DNA from: Metabacillus idriensis | GTDB taxonomy: Bacteria; Bacillota; Bacilli; Bacillales; Bacillaceae | NCBI RefSeq assembly: GCF_009674765.1 | Contig: NZ_WKKF01000001.1 | Coordinates: 372,001 to 436,000, forward strand | DNA length: 64,000 nt | Reading direction: 5' to 3' | Shown here: positions 10,452 through 18,936 of the stretch, in pieces | Layout: the number at the start of each line of letters is the position of its first letter | Position numbering within the stretch: the first letter of the stretch is position 1 | The notes under the pieces: generated by a model | What the model was told of the DNA's origin: nothing | What the model saw: the letters and a program-made list of their open reading frames with translations, nothing else | The model's database searches: none | Translations under genes and position numbers: made by a program

Positions 10452-10558
10452 TCTAATTTACATGTTTTTTCGGATAGATTCAATACAAAAGTAAAAGTTT
10501 TCTGAATAGACGGGGAATTTATTGAGGATAGTTCAATGGGAAAACCTGCCGAACAGCA

Positions 10559-10596
10559 AAACGAACACCCGGCTGAAAAGAGCCCGAGTGTTCGTT
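10559..10596 (-). terminator. Terminator of yitK
   Basis: Long arms AACGAACACCCGGCT / AGCCCGAGTGTTCGTT followed on the minus strand by TTTTGCTG. Confidence 0.8.
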
Positions 10597-10600
10597 CACA

Positions 10601-11092
10601 TTATCTGAAATTAAGAAACTGGACGTCAATCGGCAAGTCTGCACCGCGAACGGCTGCAATCACCTGCTGGAGGTCGTCCTTATTTTTGCCGGTTACGCGG
10701 ACCTGATCATCCTGAACCTGTGTTTTTACTTTTAAGCCAGAATTTTTAATAATGGCATTTATCTTTTTGGCATTATCCTTATCAATACCCTGAATCAGCT
10801 TAGCACGCTGGCGAATCGTACCTCCTGATGCGCCTTCAATTTTGCCGTAATCAATATTTCTGGTCGCCACATTGCGCTTAATCAGTTTGGTAATAAAAAC
10901 ATCCTTTAACTGATCCATTTTAAACTCATCATCTGAGACTAAAATAATCTCTTCTTTTTCAAGAGAAATGCTGCTTTTGCTCCCTTTAAAATCATAGCGC
11001 GTGCCGATTTCCTTCATTGTCATCGTAATCGCATTCGTCACCTCAGGCATATCCACCTTCGACACAATATCAAAAGAACTATCCTTCGCCAT
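10601..11092 (-). CDS. yitK: YajQ-family nucleotide-binding protein
   Basis: A 163-residue cytosolic protein of the YajQ/UPF0234 family, opening with '[18 protein letters not shown]'. Members have two ferredoxin-like domains and bind nucleotides; cyclic-di-GMP binding is reported for some homologues. The length equals the family norm. A GGAGG site lies 7 bp before the ATG and a strong terminator follows. It lies between yitJ and yitL as in B. subtilis. Its cellular role in Bacillus is not defined. Confidence 0.93.
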   Translation of the reverse strand: MAKDSSFDIVSKVDMPEVTNAITMTMKEIGTRYDFKGSKSSISLEKEEIILVSDDEFKMDQLKDVFITKLIKRNVATRNIDYGKIEGASGGTIRQRAKLIQGIDKDNAKKINAIIKNSGLKVKTQVQDDQVRVTGKNKDDLQQVIAAVRGADLPIDVQFLNFR

Positions 11093-11409
11093 AAAAATCC
11101 CTCCAAGAACTTTGTATTATCATTAGATTATAGTAGAATGTACAGGGGATAACAACACATGAAGTGCGGAATCGCCTGTTTAGCTCTTTGCCTTTACTGG
11201 CGGAGCCGTTCTGGCCGAGGAGCTAGGCGATGGAGCCGGACAAGACAAAGTTCACAGTCTGCCCGCCGAATCAGTTCATAATACGCCTCATTTTTATAGC
11301 CCAAATCCATTTAGAGATGAAAAGCCGACAACATACATATATAAATGTCGGATACAGCTTAACAATAACAGCAGATGCAACCTGCAAAAGAAAGGAACGA
11401 AAATCACTG
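11093..11409. other. Divergent intergenic region between yitK and yitL
   Basis: This 317-bp gap holds the yitK ribosome site, a dispersed repeat (11157-11229) and the promoter region of yitL. The yitL frame is open back to 11230, but no ribosome site or family similarity supports coding here. Confidence 0.6.
11157..11229. repeat. Dispersed 'GAGGAGCTAGGCG' element, copy A
   Basis: A GC-rich segment containing CGTTCTGGCCGAGGAGCTAG and GCGATGGAGCCGGACAAG. The reverse complement of 55537-55612 carries the equivalent CGTTCTGACCGAGGAGTTAG and GCGCCGGAGC. No coding capacity is evident. Confidence 0.6.
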
Positions 11410-12264
11410 ATGAATCCAGGAACGTTTATGACACTTTCAATAGATGAAAAAGTAGATTATGGCTATTATTTAACAGACGGAGAAAACCGTGTGCTGCTTC
11501 ACAAAACCGAAATCACGGAGCCGATCGAAGACAAAGAAGAAGTTGAGGTTTATATAATTGTCGATCATGAGGATCGTCTTGCTGCAACAATGAAAAGACC
11601 GAAAATTACTGAGGATCATTATGACTGGGTAGAGGTTGTAAGTGTAAGAGAAGATATGGGAGCATTTGTTGACATCGGCTTATCCAAGGATGCGCTGGTG
11701 GCAAACGATATTCTTCCCGCATTTATTGAGGTCTGGCCTGAAGAAGGGGACATGCTTTATTGTTCATTGAAGGTAACGAAAAATGGCAGGTTTTTCACGA
11801 AGCTTGCAACGGAAGATGTCATGCAGGAGAATATAGTCTCAGCGGAAGGTGCAGCCAACAATCAAACCGTGACAGGCCGAGTGTACAGAATGATAATTGC
11901 CGGCTCATACATGATCACCGAAGAAGGCTACAAAGGATTCATTCACTCTTCGCAGCGTAAAAGAGAGCCGCGTCTTGGCGAGCTTGTAACAGGACGAGTA
12001 ATTGATGTAAAAGAAGATGGAACAATCAATGTATCCCTTCTTCCAAGAAAGCATGAAGCATTGGATGCAGACGCACAGCAGCTTTATGATTACATGGAAT
12101 CAAGAGGCGGAGCGATGCCATTCTTCGATAAAAGCGATCCCGAAGATATTAAAGAACGCTTTAACATGAGCAAAGGCGCGTTCAAGCGTGCAATCGGATC
12201 ATTGATGAAAGCCGGGAAAGTTTATCAGGAAGATGGCTGGACATATTTCAAAAAGGAACAGTAA
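11410..12264 (+). CDS. yitL: CvfB-type S1-domain RNA-binding protein
   Basis: About 284 residues with tandem S1-like OB domains: about 8-65, 75-140 ('AFVDIGLSKDALV') and 150-215 ('GFIHSSQRKREPRLGELVTG'). A C-terminal winged helix (about 225-284, 'MSKGAFKRAIGSLMKAGKVY') matches the CvfB/YitL family of RNA-binding regulators. The ATG at 11410 was chosen because family similarity begins here. Its AAAGGA site is about 13 bp upstream, rather far, so a slightly different start (CTG at 11407) is possible. CvfB influences virulence and metabolism in Staphylococcus; the role in Bacillus is undefined. Confidence 0.9.
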   Translation: MNPGTFMTLSIDEKVDYGYYLTDGENRVLLHKTEITEPIEDKEEVEVYIIVDHEDRLAATMKRPKITEDHYDWVEVVSVREDMGAFVDIGLSKDALVANDILPAFIEVWPEEGDMLYCSLKVTKNGRFFTKLATEDVMQENIVSAEGAANNQTVTGRVYRMIIAGSYMITEEGYKGFIHSSQRKREPRLGELVTGRVIDVKEDGTINVSLLPRKHEALDADAQQLYDYMESRGGAMPFFDKSDPEDIKERFNMSKGAFKRAIGSLMKAGKVYQEDGWTYFKKEQ

Positions 12265-12294
12265 GCGAGTTGATCGCTTGCTGTTTTTTTTTTT
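12263..12294 (+). terminator. Terminator of yitL
   Basis: Stem AAGCGA/TCGCTT followed by a long T-run that abuts MITE copy 2. Confidence 0.7.
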
Positions 12295-12511
12295 GGCTCT
12301 TTTAGTAAACATTGTTGCTATTAGACTAAATGTTAAAAACCCTTAGTGGATTGCAGCGGATAAACTTGACTCCTGCGGGAAATAGAGCAAATTGGGAGAC
12401 CCCACAGGCAACGCCGAGGAGGCTCCCAGGCGGACCGCGGAAAGCAAGTTCCTCTCGCTGCAAGGAGCGGGCAACATTTATAATGAATAACAACAAACTA
12501 TACGCCAGCCT
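12294..12511. repeat. MITE-like element, copy 2 (218 bp, inverted)
   Basis: Reverse-orientation copy of the element at 4694-4917. It begins TGGCTCTTTTAGTAAAC and ends CGCCAGCCT, with the same GC-rich core. The terminal inverted repeat at the right end has lost a few bases. It lies directly behind the yitL terminator T-tract. Confidence 0.85.
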
Positions 12512-12645
12512 TTTTTTTTGAGCAATTACAAGTTTGGTAGATGAAAACTCAGGTGGCGGCGGATAGTAATCAAAAAAAATTGGCTGATATAATTCTGAGG
12601 TTCAGTTATCTCATAAAAAATTTACACGCAAAACCCTTCCAACAA

Positions 12646-12672
12646 TAAAGATTTCCGAAAATCAGTCGATAT
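12646..12672 (+). promoter_or_regulatory. Candidate SigD promoter for BMP-MCP operon
   Basis: TAAA, 16 bp, then TCGATAT, close to the Bacillus flagellar/chemotaxis SigD consensus TAAA-N14-16-CCGATAT. It lies 38 bp before the BMP-lipoprotein ATG. The downstream chemoreceptor gene makes SigD control plausible. Confidence 0.55.
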
Positions 12673-12710
12673 GACATGAGGAGATACTTTTAAAGGGAGA
12701 GAAACCATTA

Positions 12711-13679
12711 ATGAAAAGAAATCATAGAGCGATACTGCTTTCGTTTTGCCTCATGATGCTGCTTTCAGGCTGCGGAAAATCCGAATCTGTTAGTAAGGCA
12801 GAAGAAAAGATAAAGGTGGGCATTATGTTGTCTGATGTCGGACTTGGCGATCAGTCATTTAGTGATTCAGCATTTGCAGGACTAATGAAATCACGTGATG
12901 AGCTTGGAGTTTTATTCGATTACAGAGAAATTAAAGATACCGGGACCTATGAAAAGGGATTAACTGAATTAGTTAAAGAAGGCAATGACTTAGTTATCGG
13001 ACTTGGTTTTATGGTTCAGGAGGATCTTGAGAAAACAGCGAAAAAATATCCTAAACAGAAATTTATATTAATTGATGCCGTTTCAGAGCTGGATAACATC
13101 ACGTCGATTACGTTTAAAGAGGATGAGGGCAGCTTCTTAGCAGGAGCTGCTGCTGCCATGACATCAAAATCGAGTACAGTCGGATTTATTGGCGGAGCTG
13201 ATGTTCCGCTTATCAATAAGTTTGCCGATGGATTTTCAGAAGGCGCAAAGGCAATTAATCCGGATATAAAAATAATAACGGAATATGCCAATGATTTCGG
13301 CGACGATAAACTTGGCAGTGAAATAGCGGAAAAAATGATTGGCAATCAGGCTGATGTTTTATATGCTGCCGCTGGTTTTACCGGAGTAGGTGCACTAAAA
13401 GCAGCTCAAGATAACGGTGTTTTCGCAATTGGGGTTGACAGCGATCAGTATTTTTACGCAGAAAAATCAGTGATAACTTCTATGCTCAAAAATGTAGACG
13501 TAGGAATCTACAAGCTGCTTAAAGAGTATGTAAGGAAAAAAGAAGTTCCTGATGGTCATATTGAATTAGGTTTAAAAGACAATGGCGTTCAGCTGGCGCC
13601 AATCCGTGTTATTTCGCTTACGGAAGATCAGCAGAAAACCCTTGATGAATGGCAGAAAAAATTAGCAGAAGGCAACTAG
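12711..13679 (+). CDS. BMP/PnrA-family substrate-binding lipoprotein
   Basis: A 322-residue lipoprotein with a signal peptide and lipobox 'LLSGC' (Cys21). The rest matches the BMP (Med/PnrA/TmpC) family of periplasmic-binding-fold proteins, several of which bind purine nucleosides. Recognisable segments are '[18 protein letters not shown]', '[14 protein letters not shown]' and '[12 protein letters not shown]'. A GGGAGAG site precedes the ATG and a SigD-like promoter lies upstream. It is followed 11 bp later by a chemoreceptor gene, and no ABC permease or ATPase genes are adjacent. I infer a ligand-presenting partner for the chemoreceptor rather than a transporter component. The ligand is unproven. 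Confidence 0.9.
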   Translation: MKRNHRAILLSFCLMMLLSGCGKSESVSKAEEKIKVGIMLSDVGLGDQSFSDSAFAGLMKSRDELGVLFDYREIKDTGTYEKGLTELVKEGNDLVIGLGFMVQEDLEKTAKKYPKQKFILIDAVSELDNITSITFKEDEGSFLAGAAAAMTSKSSTVGFIGGADVPLINKFADGFSEGAKAINPDIKIITEYANDFGDDKLGSEIAEKMIGNQADVLYAAAGFTGVGALKAAQDNGVFAIGVDSDQYFYAEKSVITSMLKNVDVGIYKLLKEYVRKKEVPDGHIELGLKDNGVQLAPIRVISLTEDQQKTLDEWQKKLAEGN

Positions 13680-13690
13680 GGGGATTACTT

Positions 13691-15343
13691 GTGTCACTTA
13701 AGAAAAAGCTTTTGCTGAATTCACTCAGCATCATAATTATGGCTACCTTGATGATTGGTTTTATTATTGTAAATATGCTGTCCATTCAATCATCTAATCA
13801 AAATGAAGTTCCAGTCCTTTTAAATATTGAAAAATTGCAGGGAGAGCTTACTGTAACAAAGCAAAGCCTGAACAACTTCGCCTTTTCATTGACAGATGCC
13901 CAAAAAGAAGAAACCTTTCAAGCACTGCAGAGAAATGAAAAGCTTTTAGAAGAATTAAATCAAATCGTGAAGGATAAAAATACGAAACAAGCTCTGCAAA
14001 AGGCTTCAAATAAATTTACAGCTTTAAAAGAAGAAACAGGACAGGCACTTAATGAAAAAAATCAGGCAGAAGCGAAGCGGCAGTCTGTCCGAGTTGATGG
14101 AGTTTCAAATGATGTGCACTTAATGAACATTTATGCGAATGAACGATATGAGATGCTTCAGGAGAATTTGAAAAAACAAATCGAATTCGTTATTTTATCT
14201 GCAATAATCGGTACAATTCTTTTAATTTCCCTATCTTCTTATATTGTCATTCGCATGACCAATGCCATTACAAAGCCGCTAAAGGGGCTTTCCCATCAGG
14301 CGAATGAAATTGCAAATGGCAATTTGGCAGTGAACATGATTACTTACAAAGGAAAAGATGAGATAGCAGCACTGAATGATTCTTTCACTGCAATGACTCA
14401 TCAGCTTAAAGGACTTCTATTCTCAATCGACAGCGTAAGCAAAGAAGTAGAAGGTTTTGCAAAAGATCTTGAGGGAGAGAACAGGACATTAACTGAAATC
14501 AGCAATCAGGTAGCTGTATCTACAGATGAATTATCTGCAGGATCTCAATCGATTTCCTCTGACCTTCAAGATGCGGTAACTTTGATTGAGAGAATGGATT
14601 TTGATTTCAGCGAAAATGTAAACCGGTCTGAGCAATCCGTTCAATACGGAAAAGAAACGGTTAACGCCATTGCATCAGGGCAGAACGCCATTAAAGCGCA
14701 GCGGCTGCTCATTACGGAAAACATGAATACAACTAGGCAAATTGAAGAATCAACAAAAACATTTATTGGGTATATGACGAAAATAGAAGATATGGCTAAG
14801 GTTGTTTCAAATATTGCAAATCAGACGAATTTGCTTGCATTAAATGCTGCCATTGAAGCTGCACGTGCCGGTGAGGCAGGCAAAGGCTTTGCCGTTGTTG
14901 CAGCTGAAGTGAGAAAGCTTGCAGAAGAATCAACGGGTGCAACATCCCAAATATTTGAAATGGTAAGTTTAATTCAATCAGGAATAGCCAGTATTTCAGA
15001 ATCTGTCGTAAATGGGGTTTCAATTGCTCAAAAGCAGCAAAACGGAATGGATCACACAACAAGTGCTTTTGAAGATATCGATCTTAAAGTAAAAGGAATT
15101 ACATCAGAATTAAATGAGTTAAAAACAGGAATGTTGAATTCAAAGGATCTTGGAGAACAAGTGCTGCAAAATGTAGAAAGCATCAGTGCCGTGGTAGAAG
15201 AGACAGCAGCTGGAAGCGAGCAAATATCTGCTTCGACAACTGAACAGCTCCTGGCCTTTGAAAAAATGGTAGAAAAAGTGGTTGAACTAAGACAGCTTAC
15301 AGATGATTTAAATCAGACGCTTTCAAAGTTTAAGCTTCAATAA
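13691..15343 (+). CDS. Methyl-accepting chemotaxis protein
   Basis: A 550-residue transmembrane chemoreceptor. TM1 is at about residues 7-32, an extracellular helical sensor domain at about 33-175, TM2 at about 176-201 and HAMP at about 202-254. A coiled-coil signalling domain follows, with the conserved hairpin tip '[19 protein letters not shown]' at about 378-396. The start chosen is a GTG at 13691, about 7 bp after AGGGGGAT; the longer in-frame ATG at 13649 lies inside the upstream gene. The short sensor domain has no obvious Cache fold and may read a bound partner. The neighbour is the BMP lipoprotein. It signals through CheW/CheA, which are not in this window. Confidence 0.95.
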   Translation: MSLKKKLLLNSLSIIIMATLMIGFIIVNMLSIQSSNQNEVPVLLNIEKLQGELTVTKQSLNNFAFSLTDAQKEETFQALQRNEKLLEELNQIVKDKNTKQALQKASNKFTALKEETGQALNEKNQAEAKRQSVRVDGVSNDVHLMNIYANERYEMLQENLKKQIEFVILSAIIGTILLISLSSYIVIRMTNAITKPLKGLSHQANEIANGNLAVNMITYKGKDEIAALNDSFTAMTHQLKGLLFSIDSVSKEVEGFAKDLEGENRTLTEISNQVAVSTDELSAGSQSISSDLQDAVTLIERMDFDFSENVNRSEQSVQYGKETVNAIASGQNAIKAQRLLITENMNTTRQIEESTKTFIGYMTKIEDMAKVVSNIANQTNLLALNAAIEAARAGEAGKGFAVVAAEVRKLAEESTGATSQIFEMVSLIQSGIASISESVVNGVSIAQKQQNGMDHTTSAFEDIDLKVKGITSELNELKTGMLNSKDLGEQVLQNVESISAVVEETAAGSEQISASTTEQLLAFEKMVEKVVELRQLTDDLNQTLSKFKLQ

Positions 15344-15348
15344 AACGA

Positions 15349-15377
15349 AAACAGCAGCGATTTCGCTGCTGTTTTTT
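15349..15377 (+). terminator. Terminator of BMP-MCP operon
   Basis: Arms AACAGCAGCGA/TCGCTGCTGTT followed by a T-run. It overlaps the end of the opposing small gene. Confidence 0.9.
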
Positions 15378-15510
15378 ATAAATGATCTGTCTTTTTAGAA
15401 TATTGTCTTTCGCCTTTTTGGCGGTTTTTCTCACGCATCATGTTTCTTTCGTGTTCTTTGGCATTATTGTCTTTTGCTTTTTTGTCGTTATCGCTCGTAT
15501 GCGGCATCAT
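15376..15510 (-). CDS. Small hydrophilic protein, DUF3941-like
   Basis: A 44-residue, strongly charged protein (Lys/Asp/Asn/Arg-rich, 'NNAKEHERNMMREKNRQKG') with no membrane segment or Cys. An AAGGGAG site lies 5 bp before ATG-ATG, and either Met could be used. Composition and C-terminus ('YSKKTDHL') resemble the DUF3941 family of Bacillus small proteins, whose function is unknown. It is convergent with the chemoreceptor gene, with a shared hairpin between them. Confidence 0.65.
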   Translation of the reverse strand: MMPHTSDNDKKAKDNNAKEHERNMMREKNRQKGERQYSKKTDHL

Positions 15511-15560
15511 AAAAACTCCCTTATTTAAAGATAAGTTTATGTTGCCCTGTAAGAATAATA

Positions 15561-16421
15561 TTATGAGATCGGTTTGTTTAAAAAGAAAATGGCGATTGTG
15601 CCAGGTCCTGAATGCGCTCCAACTGAACAGCCGACTGTGTTGATATATACTTCTTTCGGGTGAAATTCCGATTCAATCATTGCTTTTATTTCGCTCGCAG
15701 AGCCCATATCATCCCCGTGACTGATGGCGATTGTCTGGTTTTCAAGATCTGAGCCGCGTTCTTTCATAAGTTCAATTACCCGGCGGTAAACTTTTTTCTT
15801 GCCTCTTAGTTTTTCAAGAGGAATCAGCTTGCCGTCTTCAACATGAAGCAGAGGTTTAATGTTGAGAAGACCGCCTACGAATGCAGATGCTTTGCTGATT
15901 CTGCCCCCTCTTGCTAAATATTCAAGGTTATCGACAGTGAAAATGTGTTCTGTATGCTCACAAAAATCCTTTACAGACGCTTCAATTTCATGTAGAGTGT
16001 TTCCTTTACTGGCAAGCTCAACTGCATGTTTAATTGCAAGTCCAAGCCCAAGGGAAGCGCATTTGGAATCAACGATGGAAAGCTCAAAGTCAGGATATTC
16101 CTCTTTGACTTCATTCCCGATCATGACAGCTGTCTGATAGGTTCCGGAGAGTTCGGATGAAAAAGCAACATATAATGCAGGTACTTGTTTTTTCGCAAGT
16201 TCAGTAAATGTCTCTTTTACATCAAGAGGAGAGATTTGAGTCGTTTTAGCTATTTTCCCTTCACGCATCGCGTCGTATACTTCTTTAGGGGAAATCGTGA
16301 CTAAATCGCGATAGTCGTTTTCCTCTATATGCACACCTAAAGGGAGAAGCCTAACGCCGTGTTCCTCATAAAATTCAAGCGGCAGATCGCTTGCGCTGTC
16401 GGCGACGATATGTACAGTCAT
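15561..16421 (-). CDS. yitS: DegV-family fatty-acid-binding protein
   Basis: A 286-residue DegV-family protein beginning 'MTVHIVADSASDLP', with the family TxxSP segment 'TTQISPLD' (about 63-70) and 'FSSELSGTYQ' (about 87-96). A basic 'RGGRISKASAF' segment lies at about 170. DegV proteins bind a fatty-acid chain; the best studied act as FakB subunits that present fatty acids to the kinase FakA. GAGGTG precedes the ATG. It is divergent from yitT. The position matches B. subtilis yitS. The bound lipid is not predictable. Confidence 0.92.
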   Translation of the reverse strand: MTVHIVADSASDLPLEFYEEHGVRLLPLGVHIEENDYRDLVTISPKEVYDAMREGKIAKTTQISPLDVKETFTELAKKQVPALYVAFSSELSGTYQTAVMIGNEVKEEYPDFELSIVDSKCASLGLGLAIKHAVELASKGNTLHEIEASVKDFCEHTEHIFTVDNLEYLARGGRISKASAFVGGLLNIKPLLHVEDGKLIPLEKLRGKKKVYRRVIELMKERGSDLENQTIAISHGDDMGSASEIKAMIESEFHPKEVYINTVGCSVGAHSGPGTIAIFFLNKPIS

Positions 16422-16619
16422 TTTGACACCTCAATTCATCTGGTTTTACCCGTAATAGGGGATTTTAGCCTCATATATAGTTCTAAATTAGCACTTAGCC
16501 AAAAAGAAGTAAAGAAAGTTAGTTTGCCCTAAATAGACAATATTTGTATTGATCTGCAAGAAATAGGGGTAAATCAGAAATACTATCATTATCTTATAGC
16601 CCGGGAGGATTTTCTGCAA

Positions 16620-17462
16620 ATGGTTTTTGAAGAAGTAAAAAAAGCGGTTGTCGTTATTTTTGGAGCGCTGCTGAATGCTGTCGGCCTGAATTTATTCATG
16701 ATTCCTGCTGATGTATATGCGAGCGGTTTTACCGGAATCGCCCAGCTCTTATCTAGTGTAATTAAAGAATATTCACCTTTATACATATCAACTGGGGTCC
16801 TGCTGCTCTTGCTTAACATTCCGGTAGCGATTCTGGGATGGCAGAAAGTCGGGAAGTCGTTCACTCTGTACAGTGTTCTTAGTGTAGCAGCGACCACATT
16901 ATTTTTATCGATTGTCCCTTTATATCCATTATCAGAGGATATATTGCTCAATGCCGTTTTTGGAGGCGTCATTGTTGCTATCGGAGTAGGTATTACGCTT
17001 AAATACGGTGCATCAACAGGCGGACTTGATATTGTAGCGATGATCCTTTCAAGAATGAAGGATAAACCGGTAGGCACTTATTTCTTTATTTTAAACGGAA
17101 TTATCATTTTTACAGCCGGATTGCTTTATGGCTGGGAAAAAGCGCTTTATACTCTTGTAACTCTGTACGCATCAACAAGGGTTATTGATGCCATCCATAC
17201 CCGCCATGAAAAATTGACAGCCATGATCATTACAAAAAAAGCGGATGATTTAAAAAAGGCGATTCATGCTAAAATGGTAAGAGGTATTACAATGGTTCCT
17301 GCTAAAGGAGCTTTTACAAATGAGCAAAAGGACATGCTGATGATTGTGATCACGCGCTATGAGCTTTATGATTTAGAAAAAATCATTAAGGAAGTTGATC
17401 CAAAGGCATTTACAAATATCATTCAAACAACAGGAATCTTTGGTTTCTTCCGCAAAGAATAG
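16620..17462 (+). CDS. yitT: YitT-family membrane protein (DUF161/DUF2179)
   Basis: A 280-residue integral membrane protein. About five hydrophobic helices occupy residues 5-185, with family hallmarks 'ADVYASGFTGIAQLL', 'GVIVAIGVGITLKYGASTGG' and 'DIVAMILSR'. A cytoplasmic C-terminal DUF2179 domain follows (about 200-278, 'RGITMVPAKGAFTNEQKDM'). GGGAGG lies about 11 bp before the ATG. It is followed after 14 bp by the Ipi-like lipoprotein gene, which is likely co-transcribed. The family's transported substrate is unknown. Confidence 0.93.
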   Translation: MVFEEVKKAVVVIFGALLNAVGLNLFMIPADVYASGFTGIAQLLSSVIKEYSPLYISTGVLLLLLNIPVAILGWQKVGKSFTLYSVLSVAATTLFLSIVPLYPLSEDILLNAVFGGVIVAIGVGITLKYGASTGGLDIVAMILSRMKDKPVGTYFFILNGIIIFTAGLLYGWEKALYTLVTLYASTRVIDAIHTRHEKLTAMIITKKADDLKKAIHAKMVRGITMVPAKGAFTNEQKDMLMIVITRYELYDLEKIIKEVDPKAFTNIIQTTGIFGFFRKE

Positions 17463-17476
17463 GAGACGTGCAGGAT

Positions 17477-17953
17477 ATGAAAAAGCTTGTATTTATTATG
17501 CTGGGCTTATTATTTCTTGTCGGCTGCGGTCAAACTGCTGAAAAAAAGGATGAAGCGGAAGAGGTGTCCGGTGACGTGGAGACAAAAGGTGTACAGTTAT
17601 CTGTAGAGGCAAAAGAGGATGATGGAATTGTCCAAATTAACATGACGGTGAAAAATCACACAGATGAAGAAAAAAACTTCGAATTCTCATCCGGCCAGAA
17701 GTATGAAATCATCATCACAGATCCAAATGGCGCAGAAGTGTACAAGTATTCCAAGGGCAGAATGTTTACACAGGCTCTGCAGTATCTGACCCTGCCCCCT
17801 GGCGAGAGTCAAACCTATCAGGAAACGTGGGATATGAAAAGCGCTGGTACAGAGCTTGAAGCAGGTGAATACACAGTGAATGTAATGTTTGCCGGAAAAG
17901 CAGAGGGCGTTAAACGGCTTGAGCAAAAACAAAAATTTTCAGTATCTGAATAG
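17477..17953 (+). CDS. BsuPI-domain lipoprotein (Ipi-like)
   Basis: A 158-residue predicted lipoprotein with signal peptide and lipobox 'LVGC' (Cys17). An acidic linker of about 20 residues is followed by a BsuPI (intracellular proteinase inhibitor) beta-sandwich at about 40-155, with 'MTVKNHTDEEKNFEFSSGQ' and 'LPPGESQTY'. The start chosen is the ATG at 17477, 10 bp after AGGAGA; a GTG at 17468 would abut that site. It occupies the position of B. subtilis ipi. That protein is shorter and cytoplasmic, so the lipobox here implies a cell-surface location. Whether it inhibits a protease is unproven. Confidence 0.85.
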   Translation: MKKLVFIMLGLLFLVGCGQTAEKKDEAEEVSGDVETKGVQLSVEAKEDDGIVQINMTVKNHTDEEKNFEFSSGQKYEIIITDPNGAEVYKYSKGRMFTQALQYLTLPPGESQTYQETWDMKSAGTELEAGEYTVNVMFAGKAEGVKRLEQKQKFSVSE

Positions 17954-17962
17954 CGGGAAAAG

Positions 17963-17987
17963 CTGCGGGTAAAACCGCAGTTTTTTT
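17963..17987 (+). terminator. Terminator of yitT-ipi unit
   Basis: Arms CTGCGG/CCGCAG followed by seven T. Confidence 0.85.
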
Positions 17988-18031
17988 ATTGTATCAGAAT
18001 TTATATTTGTTATGCTTCAATGGCAAGCGGA

Positions 18032-18335
18032 AACGTCCCGCTAAACCGAATAAAGGTATTGGAGGGTAAGGAAACGGCAGAATCGTACCCTGCAAAATCG
18101 AATAACGATATGGGAGGGTAAGGAAGCGAGCGAATCGTACCCTGCAAAATCGAATAACGATATGGGAGGGTAAGGAAGCGAGCGAATCGTACCCCGCAAA
18201 ACCGAAAAACGATATGGGAGGGTAAGGAAGCGAGCGAATCGTACCACGCTAAACCGAAAAACGATGTGGGAGGGTAAGGAAGCACCCGAATCGTACCCTG
18301 CAAAATCGAATAACGATATAGGAAGGTAAGAATGC
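18032..18335. repeat. 52-bp tandem repeat array
   Basis: Five full 52-bp units start at 18061, 18113, 18165, 18217 and 18269, with degenerate partial units on both sides. Each unit starts GGAGGGTAAGGAAGC and ends GAATAACGATATG; within it, GGGTA near the start and TACCC about 20 bp later could pair. There are no spacers. It lies between convergent genes. Confidence 0.92.
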
Positions 18336-18585
18336 CTCGGATAACCTCTCCAAAATATAAAAATACCTCCCGTTTCCCGCTTCAGTGAAGTGCAGCAATT
18401 ATCTTTCACCATCCAGATTCCTAAACCTGTTTTCACATTAAAAGGCGGGACGAGGACTTTTCCATGGATTCTAATCTGCCTATCGGATTTGACCAAGGCG
18501 CTTGCGCTTTTCTTATGGAAGTAAATGTTTTAACATTAACAAACTAGAGCCTAGCGGCCAGCGGTCGAACCATATCAAAACAAAA
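18336..18585. other. Non-coding spacer with repeat remnant
   Basis: No supportable gene. On the minus strand AAGCGCAAGCGCCTTGGTCA (about 18494-18513) resembles half of a dispersed repeat family common in Bacillus genomes. The rest shows no signal. Confidence 0.4.
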
Positions 18586-18609
18586 CCCCCGAAAATGAAT
18601 TTTCGGGGA
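18586..18609 (-). terminator. Terminator of DUF3813-like gene
   Basis: Arms CCCCGAAAAT/ATTTTCGGGG followed by GTTTTGTTTT on the minus strand. Confidence 0.85.
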
Positions 18610-18620
18610 TTTCGATTTCG

Positions 18621-18935
18621 CTACATATTCTTCAGTTCGTCCTGAAGCTCGCTCAGCTGCTTTTGTTCTTCAGGAGAAGCATTTGCAAAGGCGGACATGA
18701 GTGCACCTTCTGCTTTTGCTTTTGCATCTGCATCTGCGCCTTGGTGGCTTTGCTGTGCGCCATTATGGCCCTGATGCTTGCTTGAATACTGATGCTGACT
18801 GTCATCGTGCCCGCTGTATTGGTTTTGCTGATGATTATGATCATGTTTGTTATGATCGTCATTCATCTTGCCGCTTAAAACCTCGCCTGCTTTTTCAACT
18901 GCTTTTCTTGCTGCTTGAAATAGTTGATTGCCCAT
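18621..18935 (-). CDS. DUF3813-like small protein with His/Gln-rich middle
   Basis: A 104-residue soluble protein. An N-terminal amphipathic helix ('LFQAARKAVEKAGEVL', about 5-20) precedes a low-complexity His/Gln/Asn/Ser-rich stretch (about 25-65) and an Ala/Glu-rich C-terminal helix. The N-terminus resembles DUF3813 proteins such as B. subtilis YitR; the assignment is tentative. An AGGAGG site before its ATG overlaps the stop of the upstream 49-residue gene, so the two are coupled. The His-rich middle could bind metal, but no defined site is visible. Function unknown. Confidence 0.7.
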   Translation of the reverse strand: MGNQLFQAARKAVEKAGEVLSGKMNDDHNKHDHNHQQNQYSGHDDSQHQYSSKHQGHNGAQQSHQGADADAKAKAEGALMSAFANASPEEQKQLSELQDELKNM

Positions 18936-18936
18936 C

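Noticed and set aside
11230-11409. 60-residue N-terminal extension of yitL
   Set aside because: It overlaps a dispersed repeat, has no ribosome site at 11230, and family similarity begins only near 11410.
12512-12710. Purine riboswitch upstream of the BMP lipoprotein gene
   Set aside because: Looked for because of possible nucleoside binding; no aptamer core was found, only the SigD-like promoter.
18032-18335. Possible CRISPR array (also considered for 21437-21722 and 57032-57195)
   Set aside because: The whole 52-bp unit repeats; there are no unique spacers and no cas genes.
18041-18496. 151-codon minus-strand frame through the 52-bp array, reading as repetitive protein
   Set aside because: 52 is not a multiple of 3, so successive repeats fall in different frames. 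The apparent protein repeats arise from a DNA repeat free of stops; no ribosome site.
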